Origin: Saccharomonospora sp. NB11 | GTDB lineage: Bacteria > Actinomycetota > Actinomycetes > Mycobacteriales > Pseudonocardiaceae | Direction: 5' to 3' | DNA: 64,000 bases | Assembly (NCBI RefSeq): GCF_015910535.1 | Contig: NZ_JACBJG010000001.1 | Span: 186,001 to 250,000 of the forward strand | Shown: positions 8,303 to 16,238 of the stretch, one piece after another | How the letters are laid out: each line of letters opens with the position of its first letter | Numbering within the stretch: the first letter of the stretch is position 1 | The notes under the pieces: model-generated | Database searches by the model: none | Seen by the model: only the letters and a program-made list of their open reading frames with translations | Told to the model about the DNA's origin: nothing | Made by a program: the position numbers and the translations under genes

Positions 8303-9157
8303 TCACTTCACCTCGGAACGCTGCTCGACCCGGTACCCGGTGGTCCGCAGCGCATAGGCGAACGCGTCGGCCAGCGTCGCCCGGGTCGCGACCTCGCCCA
8401 GGTCGATGCCCAACTGCACCATCGTCTGCGCGATCTGCGGCCGAATACCGCTGATGATGCACTCGGCCCCCATGAGCCGCGCGGCCATCGCCGTCTTGAG
8501 CAGGTGCTGCGCCACGAGCGTGTCGACCGCGGTCACACCGGTGATGTCGAGGATCGCCACCTTCGCCTGCTGCTTGACGATCTGGTCGAGCAGGCTCTCC
8601 GTGGCCGCCTGGCTCCGCATGCTGTCGAGGGTGCCGATGAGCGGGATCGCGAGAATGCCCTCCCACAGCTTCACCACTGGCGTGGACAACTCGGCGAGCT
8701 GCTCCTGCTGCGCGAGGATGGTGTCGGCGCCCGCCGACAGCTCGATCTCCAGCAGCGCGACCCGGAGGGTGTTCAACGCCGTCGACAGCGTGATTGCCCC
8801 GTAGTACCCCTCGTCCTTCGTCAGCTCCTGCTGCTCCCACAACCGCAGCAGCGGCGGCTTCAACGAGGTCACGTCGGGTCGCTTGCTGCCCGAGGGACCA
8901 CCGGCCGAGCGGGCAGCCAGGGAACTCAGCACGGTGCGCACCGACGCGAACCCCTCGGCGGAGGGGTCCTCCTCCGCACCGGCCTCGATGACGCTCGCGA
9001 GGCCGCTCACCAGTGCTGCCGCCTCCTCGTCCGACTCCGCCTTGTTGCGCGTGTTGAAGAGCGGCGCCGCGACCCACTCCCGCTGGATGTCGTCCGCGTG
9101 TTCCTCCAGGAAGCGGAGAACACGAAGTCGTACGCGATGCGGGGTCTCGTCAGTCAT
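8303..9157 (-). CDS. rsbR: RsbR-like stressosome sensor/co-antagonist
   Basis: The product is 284 aa. The N-terminal half (1-150) is an all-helical sensor module of the non-haem-globin type, and a linker helix joins it to a C-terminal STAS domain (about 160-280). The STAS domain contains LDITGVTAVDT, with Thr206 and Thr213 at the positions phosphorylated in RsbR. It is the first gene of the operon and sets its input specificity. The signal sensed cannot be told from sequence. A 151-bp divergent intergenic region separates it from the RsbV/RsbW-like pair. Confidence 0.88.
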   Translation of the reverse strand: MTDETPHRVRLRVLRFLEEHADDIQREWVAAPLFNTRNKAESDEEAAALVSGLASVIEAGAEEDPSAEGFASVRTVLSSLAARSAGGPSGSKRPDVTSLKPPLLRLWEQQELTKDEGYYGAITLSTALNTLRVALLEIELSAGADTILAQQEQLAELSTPVVKLWEGILAIPLIGTLDSMRSQAATESLLDQIVKQQAKVAILDITGVTAVDTLVAQHLLKTAMAARLMGAECIISGIRPQIAQTMVQLGIDLGEVATRATLADAFAYALRTTGYRVEQRSEVK

Positions 9158-9308
9158 ATGGGTGCGCTCCAGGCGGGGTCGGATTCGAGCTGATAGATGC
9201 GGCTTTCCCTGGCAAACTTAGGGCACGACAGGGCTAACCTCCAGGTTGGGTACTCCCCGGTAGGGGCTTGCCGCGACCTCCCGCGACAGCGCACAGGAGC
9301 GGTTGAGA

Positions 9309-9677
9309 ATGACGGACGGCGACAAACCGCCCACGACGCGAACTCCAGACCGACCGGAAGGATCGACGGTACATGTCGAGCTGGTGAGCAACGACGAGGG
9401 CCGCATCACCCTCGTCGGCGAGATCGACCACGGACTCGCTCCCCAACTCGACGACGCGTTGGACCGACTGCTCGCCGAGGGCGCCGACCGGTTCGTCGTC
9501 GACTTCAGCCGACTGTCGTTCTTCGACTCCGCCTGCATCAGCGCGCTCGTGCGCGCCCACGCCCGCGTCACCGAACACGGTGGAACGGTCAAATTGGTCC
9601 ATGTCGACCAGTACGCCCACCGCGTGTTGCAGATCGCCGGTCTGCTTCCTCTCTTCGACATCGAACTGGACGACTAG
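9309..9677 (+). CDS. RsbV-like anti-anti-sigma factor (STAS)
   Basis: The product is 122 aa. A disordered N-terminus (1-18) precedes a STAS domain with VDFSRLSFFDSACISAL. Ser74 in FFDS is the expected phosphorylation site. Dephosphorylated protein would bind an RsbW-type kinase and free a stress sigma factor. ATG 9309 was preferred over TTG 9303 because AGGAG (9295-9299) sits 9 bases upstream. The next gene starts right after its stop, so both are co-transcribed. Confidence 0.88.
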   Translation: MTDGDKPPTTRTPDRPEGSTVHVELVSNDEGRITLVGEIDHGLAPQLDDALDRLLAEGADRFVVDFSRLSFFDSACISALVRAHARVTEHGGTVKLVHVDQYAHRVLQIAGLLPLFDIELDD

Positions 9678-10097
9678 ATGGCTGGTCGGGCCGGTGCCCC
9701 GCACGCCCTTCCCCTGGTGGACGTGCAGTTGAGCGTGGACAGGAACATCCCGGCGCAGGCCAGGCGCGCCGCCGACGCCGTCCTCGGCGACATCGAACCG
9801 AACACGCGGTACAACTTCCTCCTCATCGTCTCGGAGCTCGTCGCCAACGCCGTGTTGCATTCCCGCAGTCCCAAACGACTGCGCGTGCTGCGCGACGGGG
9901 CCGTCCTGCGCACCGAAGTGCACGACGGCAGCATCGAACCTCCGCTCGTGCTGACACCGTCACCGGATCGGCAGCACGGGCGCGGGATGTTCCTCGTCGA
10001 CGCGTTCGCCGACGACTGGGGCGTGGAGGTGAACGCGTCGGGCAAGGTCGTGTGGGCCGAGGTCGACGCCCCGCTGCGGGGCGACCCCGAGGGCTGA
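9678..10097 (+). CDS. RsbW-like anti-sigma factor kinase
   Basis: The product is 139 aa, a GHKL ATPase with the N-box LLIVSELVANAVLHS, D-box-like EVHDGS and G-box HGRGMFLVDAFADDWGV. This is the compact actinobacterial ATP-binding regulator type. Its ATG abuts the stop of the RsbV-like gene with no gap, so the two are probably a switch pair. The target sigma factor is not encoded in the window. Confidence 0.85.
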   Translation: MAGRAGAPHALPLVDVQLSVDRNIPAQARRAADAVLGDIEPNTRYNFLLIVSELVANAVLHSRSPKRLRVLRDGAVLRTEVHDGSIEPPLVLTPSPDRQHGRGMFLVDAFADDWGVEVNASGKVVWAEVDAPLRGDPEG

Positions 10098-10110
10098 CGA
10101 CACACTCGCC

Positions 10111-11043
10111 TCAGGCGTCCAGCCCGTCCCGGTCGGCCCATTCGAGCAGGGTGTCCAACGAGTACGCGACGTCGTCGATCCCGGCATGGAGGTCGCCGAG
10201 CTCGGCGAACCGCGTCGGCACCGTGGCGAGGGTGAGGTCACGCGGCTCGGCGTCGTCGACCTCGTCCCAGCGCAGCGGGGTGGACACCGTCGCCTCGGGC
10301 ACGCCTCGCACCGAGTAGGCGGCGGCGACGGTGTGGTCGCGCGCGTTCTGGTTGAAGTCCACGAACACGGCGGTGGGGTCGCGGTCCTTGCGCCACCACT
10401 CCGTCGTGACGTCGCGGGGCGCACGCCGGGCGACCTCCAGCGCGAACGCGTGCGCCGCCCGCCGGACCTCGGCGAAGCCCCAACGCGGTTCGATGCGGAC
10501 GAGCACGTGCAGGCCCCGACCGCCCGAGGTCTTCGGCCATCCGCGCATGCCGAGGTCCTCCAACACCTCGTGGACGACGTGCGCGACCCGCTTCACCGTG
10601 TCCAGACCACACTCCGGCATCGGGTCGAGGTCGATCCGCCACTCGTCGGGACGCTCGGTGTCGGCCCGACGCGAGTTCCACGGATGGAACTCGACCGTCG
10701 ACATCTGCACCGCCCACAGGACGTGCGCCAGCTCGGTGACGCACAGCTCGTCGGCCGTGCGACCGTAACGCGGGAAGTACACCCGCACCGTCTCCAGCCA
10801 GTCGGGCGCACCCCGCGGAACTCGCTTCTGGTGCACCTTCTCGCCGTCCACCCCGGACGGGAACCGGTGCATCATGCACGGCCGCTCGTACAGCGCGCGC
10901 ACGATGCCGTCGCCCACGGCGAGGTAGTACCGCGCGAGGTCGAGTTTGGTCTCGCCGCGTGCCGAGAAGTACACGCGGTCGGGATGAGTCAGCCGCACCG
11001 TGCGTCCGTCGACATCCAGCTCGACGGCCTCGTCCGTGCCCAC
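10111..11043 (-). CDS. Stand-alone LigD-type polymerase/primase
   Basis: The product is 310 aa and matches the polymerase domain of bacterial LigD: YYLAVGDGIVRAL, HRFPSGVDGEKVHQKRVP, the metal site RIDLDPMP, TSGGRGLHVLV, and DFNQNARDHTVAAAYSVR. These enzymes belong to the archaeo-eukaryotic primase fold. They add ribo- or deoxynucleotides at breaks in Ku-dependent end joining. No ligase or nuclease domain is fused and no ku gene is adjacent. Start choice is uncertain: GTG 11043 follows a GGTGAGG stretch, and GTG 11046 is an alternative. Confidence 0.85.
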   Translation of the reverse strand: MGTDEAVELDVDGRTVRLTHPDRVYFSARGETKLDLARYYLAVGDGIVRALYERPCMMHRFPSGVDGEKVHQKRVPRGAPDWLETVRVYFPRYGRTADELCVTELAHVLWAVQMSTVEFHPWNSRRADTERPDEWRIDLDPMPECGLDTVKRVAHVVHEVLEDLGMRGWPKTSGGRGLHVLVRIEPRWGFAEVRRAAHAFALEVARRAPRDVTTEWWRKDRDPTAVFVDFNQNARDHTVAAAYSVRGVPEATVSTPLRWDEVDDAEPRDLTLATVPTRFAELGDLHAGIDDVAYSLDTLLEWADRDGLDA

Positions 11044-11182
11044 CACCTCACCGTAACCGCGGCACGCCGCCCGCGTCGGTCGTCGAGCTGCCCCGAAGGC
11101 GGCCCTCTCACGACGCCCCCCTTCGCCGTGGTCAGCCGGTGACCGTCGTGCCCTCGGCAACATCGGCAATCACGACACCCTA

Positions 11183-11201
11183 CGGCGTTAACTTAACTCC
11201 A
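11183..11201. promoter_or_regulatory. Degenerate DeoR-type operator copy
   Basis: CGGCGTTAACTTAACTCCA matches the perfect palindrome at 12199-12217 in 16 of 19 positions. A further half-site CGGTGTTA follows at 11203-11210. It lies about 140 bp upstream of the LigD polymerase start and 66 bp beyond the deoR stop, so it may control ligD or be left from a lost gene. Confidence 0.5.
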
Positions 11202-11267
11202 ACGGTGTTACGAATGCCACGCTCGACCGCGACAGCGCCGCATCGCCCATCCGACGGAGTCGCACCG

Positions 11268-12056
11268 TCACAGCGGGGCCACGTCGACAGGAATGCGTTC
11301 GCGCAGCTCCTTGACCAGCGACTCGTCCACTCCGGCGTCGACGATCAACCGGTCGTAGTCCGTCACGGGCGCCAATCGGTGCAGGGCCGAACGCGGCATC
11401 TTGCTCGAATCCATCAGCAGCACCTTCGTCTCGGCCGAGGCGAGCATCGCGCGCTTGACCAGCACCACCTCGGGCTCCTGGTGGAACGTCATGGAGGCGT
11501 TCATCGCCGAGGTCGACACGAAGGCGACGTCGACAGTGATGCGCTCGACCATCTCCAGACAAGGCATACCGAGGAACGAGTCGTGCGTGCGCGAGTAGTC
11601 GCCGCCGATGCAGATGAGCCGGATGTCGTCGACGTCCTTCAGCACGTCGACAGTGCGGAGGTAGTTCGTGGCCACCGTCAGCGGCGCGTGCTCTCGCAGC
11701 AGCCTGGCCAGCGCCAACGCCGTCGTGGAGTCGTCGAGCATGATCGACATTCCGGGCTCCACCAGCGTCACCGCCCTGCGTGCGATGGCGGCCTTCTCCT
11801 CGACGTGCGCTCCGAGCCGATACTCCGCGTTACTCTCGAACACAGTGGACGGAAGAGCCGACACACCGCCTCGGAACTTGCGCAAGACACCGCGCCGCGC
11901 GAGGTCGTCGATGTCCCGGTGCACCGTCATGTGGCTGACGCCGGTCAACTCGACGAGGTCGGCCAGCGCCGCCGTGCCGTGGTCGATGACGAAGTCGGCG
12001 ATGAGTTGCTGCCGGGCCTGTCGACTGCGCGTGGTCCCGGACGTCTCACTGCTCAT
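11268..12056 (-). CDS. DeoR-family transcriptional regulator
   Basis: The product is 262 aa. An N-terminal DeoR helix-turn-helix (about 15-70: LADLVELTGVSHMTVHRDIDDL) is followed by a sugar-phosphate-sensing DeoRC domain (about 85-245). The effector site contains LDDSTTALALARLL and MLMDSSKM-like elements (LLMDSSKMPRSAL). DeoR proteins usually repress carbohydrate catabolism and are released by a phosphosugar. A perfect palindrome lies 143 bp upstream of its start, in the region shared with the divergent dehydrogenase locus, and is the best candidate operator. Confidence 0.88.
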   Translation of the reverse strand: MSSETSGTTRSRQARQQLIADFVIDHGTAALADLVELTGVSHMTVHRDIDDLARRGVLRKFRGGVSALPSTVFESNAEYRLGAHVEEKAAIARRAVTLVEPGMSIMLDDSTTALALARLLREHAPLTVATNYLRTVDVLKDVDDIRLICIGGDYSRTHDSFLGMPCLEMVERITVDVAFVSTSAMNASMTFHQEPEVVLVKRAMLASAETKVLLMDSSKMPRSALHRLAPVTDYDRLIVDAGVDESLVKELRERIPVDVAPL

Positions 12057-12198
12057 GGTGGAAGTGTGTCACCCGCCGCAAGCCGAATCCCGGACCGGCC
12101 ACAGGCCGCAGACCACGACACCCACGCTGGTCACGCACCGCCGCCGCCACGCGAGCACCGCGTCCCGCCGACATCGGGCGGTTACATTTCCCGCCGCA

Positions 12199-12217
12199 CG
12201 GTGTTAACTTAACACCG
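12199..12217. promoter_or_regulatory. Perfect 19-bp palindromic operator
   Basis: CGGTGTTAACTTAACACCG is a perfect 9-1-9 inverted repeat in the 303-bp gap between divergent deoR and the 2-hydroxyacid dehydrogenase gene. Its position 25 bp upstream of the HAD-remnant ATG and its second copy at 11183 argue that it is the binding site of the neighbouring DeoR protein. Confidence 0.7.
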
Positions 12218-12241
12218 ATCGCGTGAAAGGGGCTGTGATCG

Positions 12242-12397
12242 ATGGTGCTCGCCGCGGCGGTGTGCGACGTGGACGGTGTCCTCGTCGACGTGACCGCGGG
12301 TGCGCGAGGTCGTCGAAACCCAGGCTGCCTGCTGACAGGCGTGTTCGAGGAGGAACGGGATGCGGATTCTCAGCGCCGGCGACGAGTTCGTCGGTAA
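12242..12397 (+). pseudogene. HAD phosphatase N-terminal remnant (51 codons)
   Basis: From ATG 12242 the reading frame opens AAAVCDVDGVLVDVTAG, which is the DxDGVxxD motif I of HAD-superfamily phosphatases at the correct distance from the start. Similarity then stops and the frame runs out at 12395-12397, overlapping the start of the dehydrogenase. An AAGGGG ribosome site lies about 10 bases upstream. I read it as the 5' end of a deleted HAD gene that once headed this operon. A short translated leader is an alternative. Confidence 0.45.
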
Positions 12398-13403
12398 TGA
12401 CCTGCTGAAGGCAGCCGTGCGGGCCGAGTTGTCCGGCACGACGACCGAGGTCGAGTTCCGGGAGCTGTCGCTGCCCTGGCCCATCGAACCGTTCGGCCCC
12501 GTGGCCGGGGTGAACGAGGCCAGCGGCACCGAGGAGGACGTGATCGCGGCGCTCGACGACGCCGAGGTCGCGGTGACGCAGATGGCTCCCTTCACGCGGA
12601 AGGTGTTCGAGGCCGCGCCTCGGCTGAAGCTCGTGTCGGTGTGCCGCGGCGGCCCCGTGAACATCGACCTCGCGGCGGCGACGGAGGCAGGTGTGGCGGT
12701 CACGTTCGCGCCGGGCCGCAACGCGGCGGCAGCCGCGGAGTTCGCGATCGGCCTGCTGTTGGCGGCGATGCGGCGGATCTCCACCTCGTCCGCCGAGCTG
12801 CTGTCGGGCACCTGGCGGGGCGACTACTACACCTACGCGAACGCGGGAGTGGAACTCGAAGGAACCACCGTGGGGCTGGTCGGGTTCGGCGCCATCGGCG
12901 CCAGGGTGGCCAAGGTCCTCGTGGCCTTCGGCGCGCACGTGCTGGTCTCCGACCCGTACGCCGACCGCGCGGCCGTCGAGGCGGTCGGGGCCCAGCTCAC
13001 GGACCTCGACGACCTGTTGCGGCGCAGCACGGCGGTGAGCCTGCACGCTCGGCTGACCGAGGAGACCCGACACCTGATCAGCGCGGAGAAGCTCGCCCTG
13101 CTGCCTCACGGCGCGGTGCTGGTGAACTCCGCTCGGGGTGGGCTGCTCGACTACGCACCGCTCGCCGACGCCCTGTGGTCCGGTCGGCTGGGCGCGCTGG
13201 CCCTCGACGTCTACGACGTCGAACCGCCGCCCGCCGACTGGGCACTGCGGGACGCGCCGAACGTCATCGCGACGCCGCATCTGGGCGGGGCGAGCAAGCA
13301 GACGGCCGACCGGGCCGCGTCGATCGTGGCGGCCGAGGTCGGCCGTTACGTGCGCGGCGAGCCGCTGGCCAACGTCGCCAACCCGGACGTTCTGACGAGG
13401 TAG
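12360..13403 (+). CDS. D-2-hydroxyacid dehydrogenase (SerA-like)
   Basis: The product is 347 aa. It has the two-domain D-isomer dehydrogenase fold with the NAD-binding motif GLVGFGAIGARVAKVL, the catalytic Arg in VNSARGGLLD, Glu in YDVEPPP and His in TPHLGGAS. It should reduce or oxidise a 2-keto/2-hydroxy acid with NAD(H). The substrate is unknown. Ribosome site GAGGAGGAA lies just upstream of ATG 12360. Genes of this type often sit with DeoR, HAD and FGGY kinase genes in sugar-acid loci, and here remnants of such partners flank it. Confidence 0.85.
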   Translation: MRILSAGDEFVGNDLLKAAVRAELSGTTTEVEFRELSLPWPIEPFGPVAGVNEASGTEEDVIAALDDAEVAVTQMAPFTRKVFEAAPRLKLVSVCRGGPVNIDLAAATEAGVAVTFAPGRNAAAAAEFAIGLLLAAMRRISTSSAELLSGTWRGDYYTYANAGVELEGTTVGLVGFGAIGARVAKVLVAFGAHVLVSDPYADRAAVEAVGAQLTDLDDLLRRSTAVSLHARLTEETRHLISAEKLALLPHGAVLVNSARGGLLDYAPLADALWSGRLGALALDVYDVEPPPADWALRDAPNVIATPHLGGASKQTADRAASIVAAEVGRYVRGEPLANVANPDVLTR

Positions 13404-13609
13404 CGGATCGTCAGCCTCGACATCGGCACGGCACTAATGACGGCCGTGCCGGTTGCTCGACCTCGACGTCACCTCGATCGGCGAGGACATCCGGGGCGCC
13501 GACGCACGCACCGTCACGGTGCAACCACAAACCGAAACCCCGAGCGCGCTACGACGACTACCTCCGCCCCGCGGCTGTCGACCGGCTGCGCACTCACGGC
13601 CAGAAGTAG
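13404..13609 (+). pseudogene. Probable FGGY carbohydrate kinase remnant
   Basis: Directly after the dehydrogenase TAG the same frame reads RIVSLDIGTALMTAV, resembling the N-terminal ATP-binding strand of FGGY kinases (xVxxLDIGTxxxKA). Similarity is then lost. In another frame the segment ends RARYDDYLRPAAVDRLRTHGQK before a TAG at 13607. Frame changes and a length of only 68 codons indicate a deleted and decayed gene. Its 3' end overlaps the convergent TMEM175-like gene. The family call rests on a short match and could be wrong. Confidence 0.35.
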
Positions 13610-14229
13610 CGGCCCCGCACCGAGATCCGGTCGAGCAGCCAGCCTGCCGGCATCACCAGCAGCCACGACAGCTCGGCCCACGAGGGGTCGACGAACGCCA
13701 GCGGCAGTGACGGGACGAACCCCACCACGACCGCGAGCCCACCGGCCAGGCTGCGCCGGACCCAGTCCGGGTCGAGGTCCTCGTGCGTCAACGAGCGCGT
13801 GTCGGCCCGCAACCGCGCCCGCCCCACGGCCGCGTACCACCACAGCGCGGTGGAACTGAGCCCGGTGAGGATGATCGTGCTCGCGTAGAGCACGACCGCG
13901 GCCGGGGTGTCCCCGTGCTCGCCCAGCACGGCGGTCGGGAACGGCAGGAGTGCGATCCAGAACAGGAACACGAGGCTCAACACGACGAGCGTTCCGTCGC
14001 TGCGCACGATGTGGGCGAACACCTGGTGGTGCACCCGCCAGTACCGGCCGATGACCGCGAAACTCAAGGCGAACACCAGCAGCTTCGGCGCGAGGCCGAA
14101 CAGATCGCTCGCCACGACGTTCTCGTCGATGTCGGCGTCCACGAGCGGCAACGCGAGCAGGGTGAGCGCAATGGCGAACACGCCGTCGGACAACGCGACG
14201 ACTCGCTCGACGCCACCGCTTTCGTCCAC
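13594..14229 (-). CDS. TMEM175-family (DUF1211) potassium channel-like protein
   Basis: The product is 211 aa with about six hydrophobic segments. The family hallmark is near the N-terminus: ALSDGVFAIALTLL (FSDGVFAIAxTLL in the family), where TM1 residues form the ion filter. Bacterial homologues assemble as tetramers and conduct K+ weakly selectively. No regulator is linked. It converges on the decayed kinase remnant. Confidence 0.85.
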   Translation of the reverse strand: MDESGGVERVVALSDGVFAIALTLLALPLVDADIDENVVASDLFGLAPKLLVFALSFAVIGRYWRVHHQVFAHIVRSDGTLVVLSLVFLFWIALLPFPTAVLGEHGDTPAAVVLYASTIILTGLSSTALWWYAAVGRARLRADTRSLTHEDLDPDWVRRSLAGGLAVVVGFVPSLPLAFVDPSWAELSWLLVMPAGWLLDRISVRGRYFWP

Positions 14230-14350
14230 GCTCCCACCGTGCCGATCGACTCGACGGAAGAAGTACTCCGCGTCTCTTCCGTGGGGTGAGTGGTCGCCAT
14301 TCCTTACCCGACCATCACGCGTTCACACGTCTCCGGCACCGACTCGCCGT

Positions 14351-14503
14351 TCACCGGACGTCGACCACACGACCGCGATCCCTCTCCTCGACGAGGCACT
14401 GTGGACACAGTGGCTCCGGATCGAGCGCTCTCGACTCAGTCCACTCAGGATTGCGAATCACCTGCGTCAGCGAGAGAAATGAGCACTTCGTCCCCCTGCC
14501 CAT
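14351..14503 (-). CDS. Possible small Cys-containing protein (50 aa)
   Basis: This frame lies in a 546-bp gap (14230-14775). It begins MGRGTKCSFLSLTQ, ends near CPQCLVEERDRGRVVDV, and has a plausible ribosome site (GACGAAGG, about 7 bases before ATG 14503). Three cysteines, including CPQC, could form part of a metal site. Third-position GC is about two thirds, well below neighbouring genes, so it may be recent, foreign or non-coding. A plus-strand frame over the same DNA ends LRIANHLRQREK and is no better supported. The rest of the gap (14504-14775) shows only the MFS gene's leader. Confidence 0.3.
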   Translation of the reverse strand: MGRGTKCSFLSLTQVIRNPEWTESRALDPEPLCPQCLVEERDRGRVVDVR

Positions 14504-14775
14504 GCCAGCGCCTTCGTCCTCGTGAGACTGACCACAGTAACCCTTCCCGCATCGAGAACCACGAAAAGTCACCACTCGATCGGGCCACGCGAAGAGTTCA
14601 ACGACCCGAAGGCGGGTAGTGAGACCGACGCCACGTCCACTGCTCCGTTCGAGGCAGCACGGCGATTCCCGTGCCGCACGACGACCTCGATTCCGGACAT
14701 TTCACGAACGACCGGTGGCGAAGGACTACACCTTTGCGGAGACTGTCCGGGCAACCGTCTGGTCGGGGAGGCATC

Positions 14776-16170
14776 ATGGCGGCACCGGACACACACGAGC
14801 CGCGAACAGAGAGCAGTGCCGAACCGACGGCCGTTCGCAAGGCCGTCGCTGGTTCGGCGATGGGAAACTGCATCGAGTGGTACGACTTCGGCGTCTTCGG
14901 TTTCATGCCGGCGATCCTGGGGCAGACCTTCTTCAACGCCGGAAGCACGTCGGAGGGCGCGCTGGCGACCTTCGCGCTGCTGGCCGTGACGTTCGTGATC
15001 CGGCCCTTCGGCAGCTTCGTGCTCGGCCCGCTCGGTGACAAGCTGGGCCGCCAGAAGGTCCTCGCCCTGACCGTGCTGCTCATGTCGGGCTCGACCTTCG
15101 CGATCGGACTCCTCCCCACCTGGGACCAGATCGGCATGTGGGCGGCGGTCCTCGTCATCCTGCTGCGCGGCCTGCAAGGCTTCTCCGCAGGTGGCGAGTA
15201 CGGGGGCGCGGCCACGTTCATCGCCGAGTACGCCCCACCGAAGCGGCGCGGTTTCTTCGGCAGTTGGCTGGAGTTCGGCACACTCGTGGGCTTCTTCCTC
15301 GGCGCCACCACGGTGACGCTGTGCACGATCATCCTCGGTGACGCAGCCATGCAGCAGTGGGGTTGGCGTATCCCGTTTTTGATCGCCGGACCGCTGGGCC
15401 TCGTGGGCCTCTGGCTGCGGACGAAGGTCGAGGACACTCCCCTGTTCAAGGACCTCGCCGGTGAGCACAAGGTGGCGAAGTCGCCGCTCAGGGAACTGCT
15501 CACGACGAACTGGAAGTCGATCCTGCACCTGATCGGCCTCGTGATCCTGTTGAACGTCGGTGACTGGATCCTTCTCGGCTACATCGAGACCTATCTGAAG
15601 GACCAGCTCGGCCTGGAAGGCAACGTCCCGCTGCTCATCATCATGGGTGTCATCCTGGCCATGTTGATCGTCATCGTGCCCATCGGCGCATTGTCCGACC
15701 GGATCGGCCGCAAGCCGCTGCTCATCGCCTGCTGTGCCGGGTTCATCGCCCTGCCCATCCCGGCCTTCTCACTGATGGAGGCGAGCAAGACCGGCGACGG
15801 CGTCAACGGCATGCTGTTGGCGGGCGGCCTGGCGATGCTCGGCGGATGTCTCGTGCTGTTCCTGGCCGTGGTGGCCTCCACGCTGCCCGCGATGTTCCCC
15901 ACGCGGGTGCGGTACGGCGCGTTTTCGATCGGCTACAACGTGTCGACCGCGGCCTTCGCGGGCACCGCGCCCTACATCGTCGGCTCGCTGGTCGACAGCA
16001 CCGGCAACACGATGTGGCCCGCGTTCTACCTCATGGGCGCCGCCGCCATCGCAGCCGTTCCGGTGCTGATGCTGCCGGAGACCAACGGCCTGTCGCTGCG
16101 GGGTGTGGTGAGTTCGCGGCAGCCGACGGCCAAGCCGGCCACGCCGCCGCCCGCCCCGGTCGCCGGCTGA
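14776..16170 (+). CDS. MHS-family MFS transporter (ProP-like)
   Basis: The product is 464 aa with 12 membrane segments. Family motifs are clear: GNCIEWYDFGVFGFM in TM1, GPLGDKLGRQKVL in loop 2-3, RGLQGFSAGGEYGGA in TM4 and the repeat ALSDRIGRKPLL between TM8 and TM9. These metabolite:H+ symporters import osmolytes such as proline and betaine, or dicarboxylates. The TM4 motif is closest to ProP, so an osmoprotectant is a reasonable guess. ATG 14776 follows GGGGAGG. The long 5' gap suggests its own promoter, and a strong hairpin ends it. Confidence 0.82.
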   Translation: MAAPDTHEPRTESSAEPTAVRKAVAGSAMGNCIEWYDFGVFGFMPAILGQTFFNAGSTSEGALATFALLAVTFVIRPFGSFVLGPLGDKLGRQKVLALTVLLMSGSTFAIGLLPTWDQIGMWAAVLVILLRGLQGFSAGGEYGGAATFIAEYAPPKRRGFFGSWLEFGTLVGFFLGATTVTLCTIILGDAAMQQWGWRIPFLIAGPLGLVGLWLRTKVEDTPLFKDLAGEHKVAKSPLRELLTTNWKSILHLIGLVILLNVGDWILLGYIETYLKDQLGLEGNVPLLIIMGVILAMLIVIVPIGALSDRIGRKPLLIACCAGFIALPIPAFSLMEASKTGDGVNGMLLAGGLAMLGGCLVLFLAVVASTLPAMFPTRVRYGAFSIGYNVSTAAFAGTAPYIVGSLVDSTGNTMWPAFYLMGAAAIAAVPVLMLPETNGLSLRGVVSSRQPTAKPATPPPAPVAG

Positions 16171-16180
16171 GCGCGGGGAG

Positions 16181-16237
16181 CGAACCCGGACGAGCCCGCC
16201 CTCACCCGTCGTCGGCGAGGGCGGGCTCGTCGGTTCG
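16181..16237. terminator. Bidirectional terminator
   Basis: A perfect 14-bp stem (16190-16203 with 16217-16230) has a 13-nt loop and is extended by an outer CGAACC/GGTTCG pairing. It lies between the convergent stops of the MFS gene and the 290-aa membrane-anchored protein gene. Confidence 0.75.
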
Positions 16238-16238
16238 G

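Noticed and set aside
9158-9308. SigB/SigF-type promoter (GTTT-N15-GGGTA) between rsbR and the RsbV-like gene
   Set aside because: GGGTA occurs at about 9247 but without a matching upstream GTTT at the right spacing, and the opposite strand has only the GTTT half.
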